DNA from: Embiotoca jacksoni
Taxonomy: Eukaryota; Chordata; Actinopteri; Embiotocidae
Reading direction: 5' to 3'
NCBI GenBank assembly: GCA_022577435.1
Contig: JAKOON010000039.1
Coordinates: forward strand, 2,959,849 to 3,023,848
DNA: 64,000 nt
Shown one piece after another: positions 23,052-33,078 of the stretch. The notes under the pieces were generated by a model. It saw only the letters and a program-made list of their open reading frames with translations. It did no database searches and was not told where the DNA came from. Within the stretch, counting starts at the first letter, position 1. The number at the start of each line of letters is the position of its first letter. The position numbers were made by a program, and so were the translations under genes.

Positions 23052-25171
23052 TCACAGGGGACAGATCTTGATGCTGTCGGAGGTGGAGCTGAACTGGCCG
23101 AGGGCGAAGTCCAGCCCCACCCCGACTCCGCTGCCCACCCCGAAGGCGGCGTACAGCGGCTGGGTGAAGTTGGCGCGGAAGGTGTGCAGGTGCGTCAGGC
23201 TCTCCGCCACGCTGTAGAAGGCCAGCGACCCCGCCGCCGCGTCCAGGTAGACGCCCAGGCGCGGCGAGTAGGTGACCGGGATGTCCCTCTTCTCGTTGTC
23301 GTGCAAGGCCGAGCAGCAGGTGTCCGACAGCTCCAGGGTCCAGGACCGGGCGTTGTAGCCGAGCGCCGCCCGGGCGTCCGAGCCCTTCCTGCTCAGCGCC
23401 CCGTAGGCCACGCCCACGGAGGAGCCGCGGCCCCGCCACTCCACCTCCCAGTAGCAGCGCTGGGCGTGCAGCGGGCTCCGGCACAGCGCCTGCGTCCAGC
23501 CGTCGAAGCGCCGGGGGTTGTCGGGGTGCGGCTGCGCCGCCGCCTGCAGCGTGGCCTTGGTGTCGCCCTCGGAGAGAGCCAGCCGCCTGTGGGCCGTGTC
23601 GGGGTCGAGGGTCAAGCTCACGGCGTCTGAGGAAAGACATTTGACGGACGAGTGTTTACAGACCGCTGAAAGACTCTTCGTCGCGTAAGAGTTTGCTCGG
23701 TCGTCGCGGAGAGCGTTACGGTTTCCACCCCGAGCCCTTTGCGTCCGCCGCGTTGCCCTTACGAGTTGATGAAGATCGCGCGATGCGATGAGCGAGGTAG
23801 TGTGGCGACAGATCCGTCTCCGTGGCGACCGAGCAAACTCTTTCGCCGCCGACGACGACCCGTGTGATTAAAAAGCGCCCGAACAATATTTCTAAATAAA
23901 AGCTTTCCTGTTTTCATTGACCCCTGCAAGCAGACATTTGTAACACTCGCCAAACACGGAGACTCACACTGCAGGAACTCCTCTCTGGCCCTCGGCTCCG
24001 GGGCCTGGATGCTGTCGATGTTGATTTCTCTCACTGTAAAAAAAAACAAACAAAAAAATTACAAAAACATCAAAACAACGCGTCAGTTAATGGACAAAAC
24101 TTTTAACGCGCGCGTCGTTATATTTGCAGGAGGCGAACGACGGAGCTCCGTCCGACTCACGTGCGGGGAAAACCGGAGCGTGAATCGTGGCGTTCGGGGC
24201 GGGCGAGTCCAGGAAGAGGCCGGGGTTAACTGACCAATGAGAAGGCGGCGTTAAGACGCAAGCGAGCACATAAAAGGTGCAGACATTCATTTGACGCGTA
24301 CGAAGGCGGCCGTCTTACTTTCCGTCGGCGTTTCAGGCAGAGCGGCCATCGCCCCTGTTGGAGGCACACAAACATGTGACTTTCGTTTCAATATGACGAG
24401 GTACATTCTACATTTTCTTTATTGCCGACGTAAGCATTTATGTTCTTATGTATCTAAGAATTAAAAGTGTTAGTGCCGATGCCTCTTTTTATGACAGTTT
24501 CACAAGTATTAAAAAAAAATTAAACGTGACGTTTTGGAGGAGACGCTGAATTAATTAAGAAGCAACGACAACAACAACAACAACAACAAACTGCTTTCAT
24601 CTCTCGCTCCTCAAATGTTTTCGCCACCTTCACGCCAACAGACATTTCCACTGATCGGTATTCACGTTTTTCTCCTCCTCACAGCGTCACAGACAGCTTC
24701 AAAACATTTCAGCTTTTCTCCTTTGAACAACACGTGTTGCGATTTCTTTTTTTTTATGACTTCCGCTCGTCTGACACGTCACGCTCAGTTTATTATCTGG
24801 GCTTCTACTTTTTATTATTCTTAACTTCACTCAAAAAGTTTATTTTTTGGTTTTTTTTTTTACTACGATCGGACGGCGCGGAGGTCGTCATCAGGCCTTA
24901 CATGGGTTTCCTCCCGCAGGCAGCGAGTTACCGGCCGGGGTAGCTGGGGTCGCCTGGCTGTTGCCGCGGCGATGGGAGCGGAAGAGGCTGCTGATGGACG
25001 CCATCCGACTGAAACCTGACGAAAACCAGAGGTGGAAAACAAAACGTCTTGCGGTTCTCACGCCAGAAGGTATTTTTATGCGATGTACCGATTTTTCAAG
25101 TCGTTTCGAACGTACTTCCACTCGATGCGGGAGCTGGAGCAGGAGCAGGAGCTGGAGCGGGAACGGGAGCT

Positions 25172-25206
<35 letters not shown>

Positions 25207-28200
25207 GGCCGGGATTGGGATTGGAGTCGGCGGGGTGGTAGCAGCCGGGGAAACCGGGCTCCGACCGGGCCGGCTCCAGAGGGACTGAGACTCTCTGCGG
25301 CTGGGAGTCGGACTCGGTCTGGTACTTTGTCTGGCGTCGGTCTCCCTCGCCGCTTCAAAAGACACGGGAGATGTCAGGTCGAGGTTGGACGTACAATCGG
25401 TGTCGGTGTACACAACCGCTAATAAATAGGACGCTTTTTTTTTTCTTTTTTTTTACCAGTAATGACAGAAGTGTTACTTCTCTGACTGCAGGCAAACTTT
25501 TATCAAACGTAACCCACAGAAATAATACTGCAGCCTACGTTTCCCATAATGCAGCTGGATAGTCTTCACCCGTTTCTCCACACCTTCAGTTTGTAACATA
25601 GAGAGTTTTAATACAACAAATATTCGAGAAAAGCAGGAGGCGGGAACAGATATTTAACGAGAATAAAATGTTGCAGGAGGAAGTAACGGCCGTTTTACCG
25701 TCAGGAAGTGTTTGTGTTTTAAATCACACTCGCTCACACGTTTCCCCCCCCCCCCCCCACACACACACACTTCCTGTTAAATCAAAAGCACACACGAGAA
25801 CTCACCTCGAGGTGCGTCTCTGCTCCTCACGTCCAGACTTTTGAGGCCGATACCTGAAGGAGGGAAGTCGTGTCGCGTCAGTGAATCGTTTCTGGTGTTG
25901 TTGTATAAAACAAAATGTCCGTGCGCAGTACCGAGTCCGGTTCGCGCTCCAGCTGAGATGCCGGGAGTAGGAGCTGTGGGGAAATCGTACATTTATTCAT
26001 ATAAAACAAATGACACAAAATTTGGGGGGGGGGGGGTGACTGAGAAAATATGTAGACAGAAAAAACACTGAACAAACCTGGCGAGCGGCCGTTTGTGTTG
26101 CGAGTACCGAGACCGGAAAACACTAAGAGAGGAAAGGAAAGCGGTGGGTGTATTTCACGGGAACGAAAAGTGTCATATTTAGATTTAATAAGAAATTATC
26201 GAAACTCACGTTTAAAAATGCCTCCTTTCTGTCCTGCGCTCTTATTGGCTGAATGCGATCAGAATAAATCACAGTTAAGTCAAGTAAGAAAAAAAAAAAA
26301 AAACATCGACACAACGACACTCTTTCTTTATTACGCCGGCAGAAATGTTTTGCGACTTACGGTCTCCCAGGGTGAACAGCGTCGTGTCGTTGACTGGAAG
26401 AGAGCAGACAGCGCGATGAAGAAGGAGAAGAAGAAGAAGAAGAAGAAGGCGGGCGAAGAAGACGAGACGGGATTGGCGGAGGCCGACCTTGTTTGGCGAT
26501 CTTGTCGAGCTCCCGGTTGCACAGATCCTCCACTTGCGCCTTGAGGTCCAGGACGGCGTCCCGCACCGGCTCGAACGAGGCCTCGGGGTTGACGTTCACG
26601 GCCGGCAGGTCGCCGGACTCGAGCGGGGCGAGCAGGGAGTCGTACGTCTGAGGGGAGGACAGGGAGGTCGGTGAGACTCGCTCGTCGGGACGGCGTGAGC
26701 CGGACGCGACTGCGCCCGCCGATACGGAGGGCGGCCGACCTGCAGGTAGTGGATGTGGTCCTCGCAGCAGGCCAGGTCCTTCATCTCGGCGTCCCTCCTC
26801 CTCAGCTCCTCGATCTCCGCCTCCAGGCTGTTGGCCACCTCCCGGGCGCGGCCCATCTTCTCCCGGCCGGCCCGATCCAGCAGCTCCTCCAGCAGCTCCT
26901 CCAGCCGCTCCACGGAGAGCCGCAGCCCCGCCATCGCCTGCTCCGAGTCGCCGTGGACGCCGCGTGCGGAGCTCTGGGCGGGACGGACGGACGGACACGG
27001 CGTCACTCGGCGCTTCCGGGAGACGCTCGCGCGAAAAGACACAAAAAAAAACAACCTGCGGCACCGACCAACCTTCATCTGCTCCATCATCTTCTTCATG
27101 TCCTTCTGCTCCTGCTCTCGGTCTTTGAGCCTCCGCTGGTTCTCCGCCTGCATCTCCGACAGCACTTTCTACGGGGAGACGGGGAGACACATCGAGACGC
27201 GCGGAGACGTCGCCGCCGGGCGGTTAGACGCGGGAGGGTGGAGCGTCTCCGAACGGACAGGAATGCCGTCGGGAATGTTTTTTTTAGCCCGAGTTCAGAC
27301 GTGCAAAAGGAGCGAGGGCGACACCTTTGACGGACGTAATTAGACACGACGATAGATCTTTTAAAAGATTGAACTTCCCCGAACGGGACACGTGACGGCG
27401 TCGTTTGATTAACCGGCGCGTCGACGCTCTTTCTAGTGCCGAATCGTATCGTAAAGCGAGAAGGAAAAACTCCCCTTCTGACAGGAAGAACAATCAGCTA
27501 CTGGCTACTTTAACAGCAGTTATACCGCTCGCTGAAAATGATTTTTTTTTTTTTCCCAATCGCAATAAGCAAACACTTGAATTTGATATCGCGTGACGCG
27601 ACGGGACCCCTCCGTACCTGTCTCTCCATCCGCTCGGCCTTGGTGGACACGCACTCGTGGCCCTTGTGCAGGTTGCTGGTGCAGAGCCAGCACACGAACA
27701 TCTGACACTGCCGGCAGAAGAACTCCTGCAGGTACTTGTGCTGCGTGCAGATCTTCTCGGCCAGGTCGGCCGTGGGCGCGATGAGCTCGTGCTGCTTCAG
27801 CGCCTTCTTGGTCTGGTGGGGCTTCAGGTGGGCCTCGCAGTACGAGCTCATGCACACCAGGCAGCTCTTCACCGCCCCTCGCCGCTCGCCTTTGCACATG
27901 TCGCACGGCACGGCCGAGGAAGACGGCTTGCCTTTGGGCCGGGACGAGGAGGCGGCGGCGGCGGGGGGCGCGGGCGCGGGCGCTCCGCATGGACTCCCGC
28001 ACCTCGGATTTGAGGGCCCCCTTGCGCAGCTGCTCCACGGCCTCGGCCAGCATGGTGTTCCTGGACAGGGACGGCTTAGGGCAGTAGGTCTGGCGGCACT
28101 GGGGGCAGCTGTAGATGCCTTTGGGGTCGTCCTTGCTCCAGTAGTCCTTGATGCAGCCCATGCAGTAGCTGTGGCCGCAGGGGATGGTGACGGGGTCGTT

Positions 28201-28260
28201 GGGGAGGTCCAGACACACGGGGCAGTTGAACTGCTCGTCCGTCCACAGGTTTCCGCTCAT
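23052..28260 (-). CDS. TRIM-family E3 ubiquitin ligase (TRIM25/TRIM16-like)
   Basis: Minus-strand exons: 27618-28260, 27073-27168, 26740-26973, 26488-26647, 26361-26393, 26078-26122, 25932-25973, 25806-25853, possibly 25266-25418, 24932-25015, 24319-24354, 24161-24229, 23968-24033, 23052-23626; about 760 residues. Order: RING C3HC4 (residues 13-55: CPVC, CGHSYC, CPQC), two B-boxes (CDMCKGER; CTQHKYLQEFFC), coiled coil on the classic 96- and 234-nt TRIM exons, a Pro/Ser-rich linker on tiny phase-1 exons, then PRY-SPRY (LTLDPDTAHRRLALSEGD; YWEVEWRG). It should transfer ubiquitin, and fish members of this type are often antiviral or innate-immune. Exon 1 is out of frame across a G6/C6 run at 27963-27968, with conserved sequence on both sides. 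The orthologue is not resolved because fish TRIMs are heavily duplicated. The 153-nt exon 25266-25418 has a weak acceptor but keeps phase 1. Confidence 0.85.
25128..25207. repeat. (GGAGCA)n minisatellite
   Basis: Imperfect hexamer array (GGAGCA/GGAGCT/GGAGCG) in a TRIM intron next to the candidate 153-nt exon. On the minus strand it reads as Pro-Ala repeats, and whether any is translated is unclear. Confidence 0.9.
25535..25552 (+). promoter_or_regulatory. ZNF143/THAP11-type element
   Basis: CTACGTTTCCCATAATGC, a near match to the ACTACAnTTCCCAnAATGC element, within a TRIM intron. Confidence 0.4.
25742..25769. repeat. Poly-C plus (CA)n tract
   Basis: C16-like run directly followed by CA repeats, in a TRIM intron. 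Confidence 0.93.
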
Positions 28261-29822
28261 GGTCGACGCCGGCGAGAGACGAAAGAGGGCAATTGCAGAC
28301 GCGCGGCAGAAGACTGCGACGGAGAGTGAAGTCTGGATCCGCAGGAGGAAAATGTTGTCTGTCGGGTGAGGCGGGCGTGGCCGGGGCCGCCGGGGCAGGT
28401 CGGACTGGGGAAACGGGTGTCGGCGGAAAACTGCTAAAGAGTGCGTCATCGCAATGAATGGACTGGAAGAAAACAAAAACAGAAGAAGTTCTGCAATTTC
28501 TGCTGTAAAATTGGATCATTTCTACTCGAGCAGTGACCAAAATAAAAGCACGCGAGAAATCTCAAAAGGCAAGGTGGCAAACATAAATATTCAAAAATAA
28601 ATACATACTTCAACAATACGCCAATGAGCCCTTATGATAAAATAAATAAATAAATAAACCTGGACATATTATTGAAGTGTAATATAAAAGAGCAGCTTGT
28701 GAGGAATTGCGTTACATGCGGAGGCCCCACCTACGGATCACACCTGGAAATTGAACAAATTTCCACTTTATATCAATCTGTACATTTAAAAACTTTTTTA
28801 AAAAACAAATGTAAAGCTCTACACCGTTCCTACGATAGGACACATTTTGTGAAAAAAATAAAAAGGACTTTCCAAACATGTTCTCACAGGCGGTAAAAAA
28901 AATAAAATAAAAATTGCTCTCCACAAACACAGCCGCCACAAATAAACATGTACTCGCGCAAAGTACGCGGGGAACTATACGTCAGTCAGATATTACCGCT
29001 TTGTAAATTTGTTTTATTTTGTAGTTTCATGACTGAACTGCTTGTAAAAAAAATAAATTAAAAAAAAAAGTGTAAAGTTAAACTTGTGACTGTAACTTGT
29101 CATGAATAAAGTCCTGTTTTACCTACTTAACTCATGTCCTCAGGTGACAGCAATCAGTCTTTAATAGAAATTAAAAAAAAAAAAATTGTTTTCATTACAT
29201 TTATTATTTATTAGAAATGTTCTATCCGAGCAAAGTGACAAAAGCTGTCCTTTTCCTCTGTTAGATGATGCGGTAACCTCAACTAGTCACGAGATGGCAG
29301 TGTTGCGCCAACGTATTTTTTTTTTTCGTGGCCGCTATAAAATGTACAAATGTACTTATTATCCGTTCAATATTAAAAAAAAAAAAAAAAAAAAGAAGAA
29401 GAGAAAAATATTCGGATAACATTTTAATTTTTGACTGAAAAAAAAAAACATGTTGCTGAACCGCCCGTGTTGCCAAAGAGTGTTTAACAGTCAAGATGAG
29501 TCTCCTACAGTCGAGACAATTCTACAATAACCGGCTAAATTGAACAATTGCGCCTATTATCAGAACGTCGGCAATTTCGGACTTACGCGTCATAATATTG
29601 CGCCACTCTGTTCGACGGAATCAAATATTAAGCTCACGGGCCGAAAGTAAGGCAACAGGAGGGCGCCTCGTTTCTCGAGGGACTTTCAAGCGAACCCGGA
29701 AGTACGCGGAGGGGAACCCTCTTGTGACGCTCGGTTCGCTTCTCCCCGGCGCGGCGCGACGGCGTCACGTTTGTTCCGCACAACTTTTATTTCACTTCTC
29801 ACCCGGTTTACGATTCGTCCAA
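28261..29822. other. TRIM-nudt15 divergent intergenic region
   Basis: The TRIM gene (minus) and nudt15 (plus) start about 1.56 kb apart and read away from each other. The middle is AT-rich with A/T runs at about 29173-29186 and 29375-29395. No gene was recognised. The last 150 bases before nudt15 are CG-rich and probably hold its promoter. Confidence 0.55.
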
Positions 29823-30069
29823 ATGTCGGATAAACCCGTCGAGCGCCCCGGGGTCGGGGTCGGGGTGCTGGTGACAGACTCGGCCCACCCGGGCTGCGTC
29901 CTCCTCGGGAAACGGAGGAGCGCGGTGGGCAGGGGGACGTACCAGCTCCCCGGCGGACATCTGGAGTTCGGGTAGGGAGAGAGAGGGAGCGGCATCCATT
30001 CACAAATCTGCCGTTCATTCATGAATGTGTTCCTGTCTCCATGTGTTCAGCAACTACTAAGACATATTT

Positions 30070-30137
<68 letters not shown>

Positions 30138-30773
30138 TAACTATATATGTTGTTACTAGTGCCTGTTAAATAAGTGTGCTCAAATACTAAATTGCTATAT
30201 TTTTAAATGGAGTTTGGTGTGTGTGGGAGTGAGGCTGTGTAATCTTTCTTTTAGAAACAGTCGGTTATCTCTCAGTAAAGTCCGGTTAGTACAAATACGC
30301 CACGAGCTGTCCTGACGTAAAGAGGAGACGGACGGGTACCTGGACGTGACGCTGATCCCGTGTCTTCCAAAAGGGAGACGTGGGAGGACTGCGCCCGCAG
30401 GGAGGTGATGGAGGAAGCCGGGGTGCGTTTGGCGGACGTCCGCTTCGCGTCGGTGGTGAACTCCGTCAGGCTGGAGGAGCGGTACCACTACGTCACCGTC
30501 TTCGTGCGAGGACAGGTGGACGGGCGGCGGTCGGGAGAGCCGCAGAACCTGGAACCGGAGAAGAACGAGGGTACGTGAAGTAGAAAAGAAGCGTCCCCCC
30601 CTTCCCCCCCAGCTCACCCCGAGCAGCTCACCGGACCCGATCTCTCTGTTTCCGCAGGCTGGACGTGGACGCGCTGGGATGAGTTCCCTCCGGAGCAGCA
30701 GCTCTTCCTGCCGCTGGCCGGTCTGAGACAACAAGGCTTCCATCCGTTCAGGAACACGCAGACTCAATCCTGA
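29823..30773 (+). CDS. nudt15: nudt15, nucleotide triphosphate diphosphatase (MTH2)
   Basis: Three exons, 29823-29971, 30374-30570 and 30658-30773, joined in phase, encode 153 residues (human 164). The enzyme hydrolyses nucleoside triphosphates, including oxidised and thio-guanine nucleotides, in the cytosol. The Nudix box GX5EX7REX2EEXG is complete, split by intron 1 just after Gly50: Gly45, Glu51, Arg59-Glu60, Glu63-Glu64 and Gly66. Other strong matches to NUDT15 are PGVGVGVLVTD, FASVVNSV, YHYVTVFVRG and NLEPEKNEGW. The first ATG follows a CG-rich leader, and MSDKPVERPG aligns near the family N-terminus. The C-terminus is slightly shorter than in human. A decayed tandem copy lies 0.9 kb downstream. 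Confidence 0.93.
30072..30134. repeat. (TA)n microsatellite in nudt15 intron 1
   Basis: About 62 bases of perfect TA. The downstream copy of this intron lacks it, so the expansion probably post-dates the duplication or was lost from the copy. Confidence 0.97.
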
Positions 30774-31679
30774 AACTCTCCTCTTTCCCCGGAGGATAAA
30801 ACACACACAACATCCTCGAACGGCACTTTTTTTTTTGCCCGTATCATAAACCCTTCTCACAAACGTACGTGAATGATGTATTTTTTAATTTTTTTAAAAA
30901 CATGAACGACATTAAGCTGCAAAAAAAAGCTATTTCGATCGAATGATCTTCTAAATTGTCCGAGACGCGTAAAAACTACCGATACTGGAAATCGCCGCGC
31001 GGGCTCAGAAACCCTTCCAAAAACGATCGTCCGTGAACACTGACGACAACGTCTCGCGTCCGTACGCTGAATGTGAAGCCAAAATCAGCCGCTGGTTCGC
31101 TTAGCATTAGGCGAGGCGAGGATTTTTTTGTACGGCACGTTTCAACAAGACGATTCAAAATGCTTCGCCGGAAAACATTAAAACGACTAGAGCATTAAGA
31201 AAACTAAAAATGGGATAAAAGTTACAGTGCGGTTTGACAACGTCCTCAAATCTGGTTCAGTGAAAGGCAGCAAACACAAGAGGCTGAAAACTTTCAACAT
31301 TAAGACGGAAAAAAAAAGTAACAAAAGCTAAAGCTCACTAAATAATAACATCTCGTAGGTCAAAACAAATGGGCTGAGAATAACGTGAAATAGATTGCAA
31401 ACTAAATATCGCTGATACTTCATACTTCAGAATGTATATAAGAGTATTTGAAAAAGCCTGTAAAACCACGCTGAAGTCAAACCCAATAACAAATACAGCG
31501 GAAATACTGACGTTTTTTTCCAGTGCGAAGCTGCAGCCTCGTACCGGCCGCCTCTCGTGCAGAGACAATATTGACCGGCAGAGGGAGCCGGTAGGCCGCT
31601 GGGGAAATATCTTTTCTAGTTGTGAAACAGGAGGATTGCAAATATTACATTGTGAAGAATAAAATAAAGGTGGAGGTGT

Positions 31680-32220
31680 TCTCCCGGGTTAAACGGAGGA
31701 GCTCGGTGGGCAGAGGGGACGTACCAGCTCCCCGGCGGCCATCTGGAGTTTTGGGGAGGAAGGGAGGGAGGGAAGGAGGGAGGGAAGGAGGGAGGGAGCA
31801 GCATCCATTCACAAATCCGCCGTACGGCGTGTGTACCGTTCATTCGCGAACGTGTTCGGCAACTACCGAGACGTGTTGTGAATGCGTGTTGTTACAAGTG
31901 CCCGCTAAATAAGTCAAATCGAGTACCAATCGTGACGTGAAGAGGAGACGGGACAGACCCAGGTGTGACGCCTCGCCCGCGGACGCGACGCTGATTTCGT
32001 GTCACCAAAAAGGGAGACGTGGGAGGAAGCGTCAGCGGCGAAGTCCACCGGACCCTGGAGGAGCGGTGCCGCCACGTCGTCGAGCGAGAGGACGCGGACC
32101 GGGGGGGAGCCGTCGGGAGAACCTGGAACCGGAGAAGAACAAAGGGTACGTGAAGTAAAACATCTTCACCCACCCGAGCGGCTCACGGGACCGAATCCTC
32201 CGCTTTCGCAGGCTGGATGT
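31680..32220 (+). pseudogene. nudt15 partial tandem duplicate (pseudogene)
   Basis: This segment repeats nudt15 from the middle of exon 1 through intron 1, exon 2, intron 2 and the first bases of exon 3. Shared stretches include CGTACCAGCTCCCCGGCGG, GCATCCATTCACAAATC, AAGGGAGACGTGGGAGGA and ACCTGGAACCGGAGAAGAAC. The 5' half of exon 1 is absent. Exon 1's end is disrupted by a GGGA-repeat insertion, and exon 2 has lost most of its middle, including the second half of the Nudix box. The frame is broken throughout. It cannot encode a Nudix enzyme and is best read as a segmental tandem duplicate now decaying. Confidence 0.88.
31762..31799. repeat. (GGGA/GGAA)n repeat inside the nudt15 copy
   Basis: Short purine tetramer expansion where the parent has a single GAGAGAGGGAG stretch. 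Confidence 0.9.
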
Positions 32221-32453
32221 GAGGAGCGGCTCCCCCCTCCCACACACCACCACCACCACCACCACCCCCGAGTCTCTCCGTTTTATCCACTCCAACTATC
32301 CATCTCATATTTGAAGGCTTCTCGTATGACTTCATTAGTTTATATTTTTGCTGACTTGAATTCATCGTTCAGGTTATCTTCCCTATTCTGACAGTTAAAT
32401 GGTACAAACTCCTCTCTGTCAGTTTGTCTTTTTACTGCCATTGTTTGTATTTA

Positions 32454-32675
32454 TTAACCCTCCCGTTGTCAGAACGACCCGCAGCTGTGTTCAACCAAGT
32501 TCTATTTTATTTATTTCTTTTTATATATTTTTTTGGGATCGTTGGTCATCATTCTTTAAAGAAACCCTCACAGCCTCCTTTTCACCAATGATCCCAAAAA
32601 ATATGAAAATTAAATAGAACTTGGTTGAACACAGCTGCAGGTCATTTTGACCCGAGGACAACACAAGAACTAAAG
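32454..32675. mobile_element. Small inverted-repeat element, piggyBac-like MITE (degraded)
   Basis: About 220 bases with long inverted arms: CAGCTGTGTTCAACCAAGTT near 32482 is mirrored by AACTTGGTTGAACACAGCTG near 32619-32638. The left end reads TTAA|CCCTCCCGTTGTC. The right arm carries GGGTCAAAATGACC-like sequence and GAGGACAACAC. A TTAA target and CCC start are hallmarks of piggyBac-type elements. There is no transposase. The right terminus is degraded and its TTAA is not visible. Confidence 0.65.
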
Positions 32676-32770
32676 TTTTCGAGTATAAAAAAAAAAGGTC
32701 GATCGAAGCCATCTTCTCTTACAGTATTATTATTATTACAAATATAGTACGTGAATTATGTTTTAGTTTT

Positions 32771-32776
32771 TTTATT
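32771..32776 (-). terminator. Candidate poly(A) signal of cpo
   Basis: TTTATT on the plus strand (AATAAA on the minus) about 300 bases beyond the cpo stop codon. Confidence 0.4.
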
Positions 32777-33078
32777 TCAGGAATTCAGGACAGTCAGATT
32801 GTTGTCTGTGATTTGATCCAGATTTTCAAACAAATCAAATGTAATTTAGATGAAATTATCGTTTGAATTTTTACAAGACACGTGAAAAAGAAAAGTCCAC
32901 AGATGGAAACATTCAAATACACTCGTGTCGCTGTAATAGTTTGAGCGAGAGCCGCGTTATTCTTATTATTTTGTGTTCGATAGAGACATTTCCAACATCA
33001 TTTATGAACAACAAAGAATTGTACATCAACCGTTTTAGATGTTAAAAGTTATTTTTGAAAGCGACTTCCCGCTCCTCT

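Noticed and set aside
23184..23630. Plus-strand open frame opposite the SPRY exon
   Set aside because: Shadow of the minus-strand SPRY domain, which is clearly conserved.
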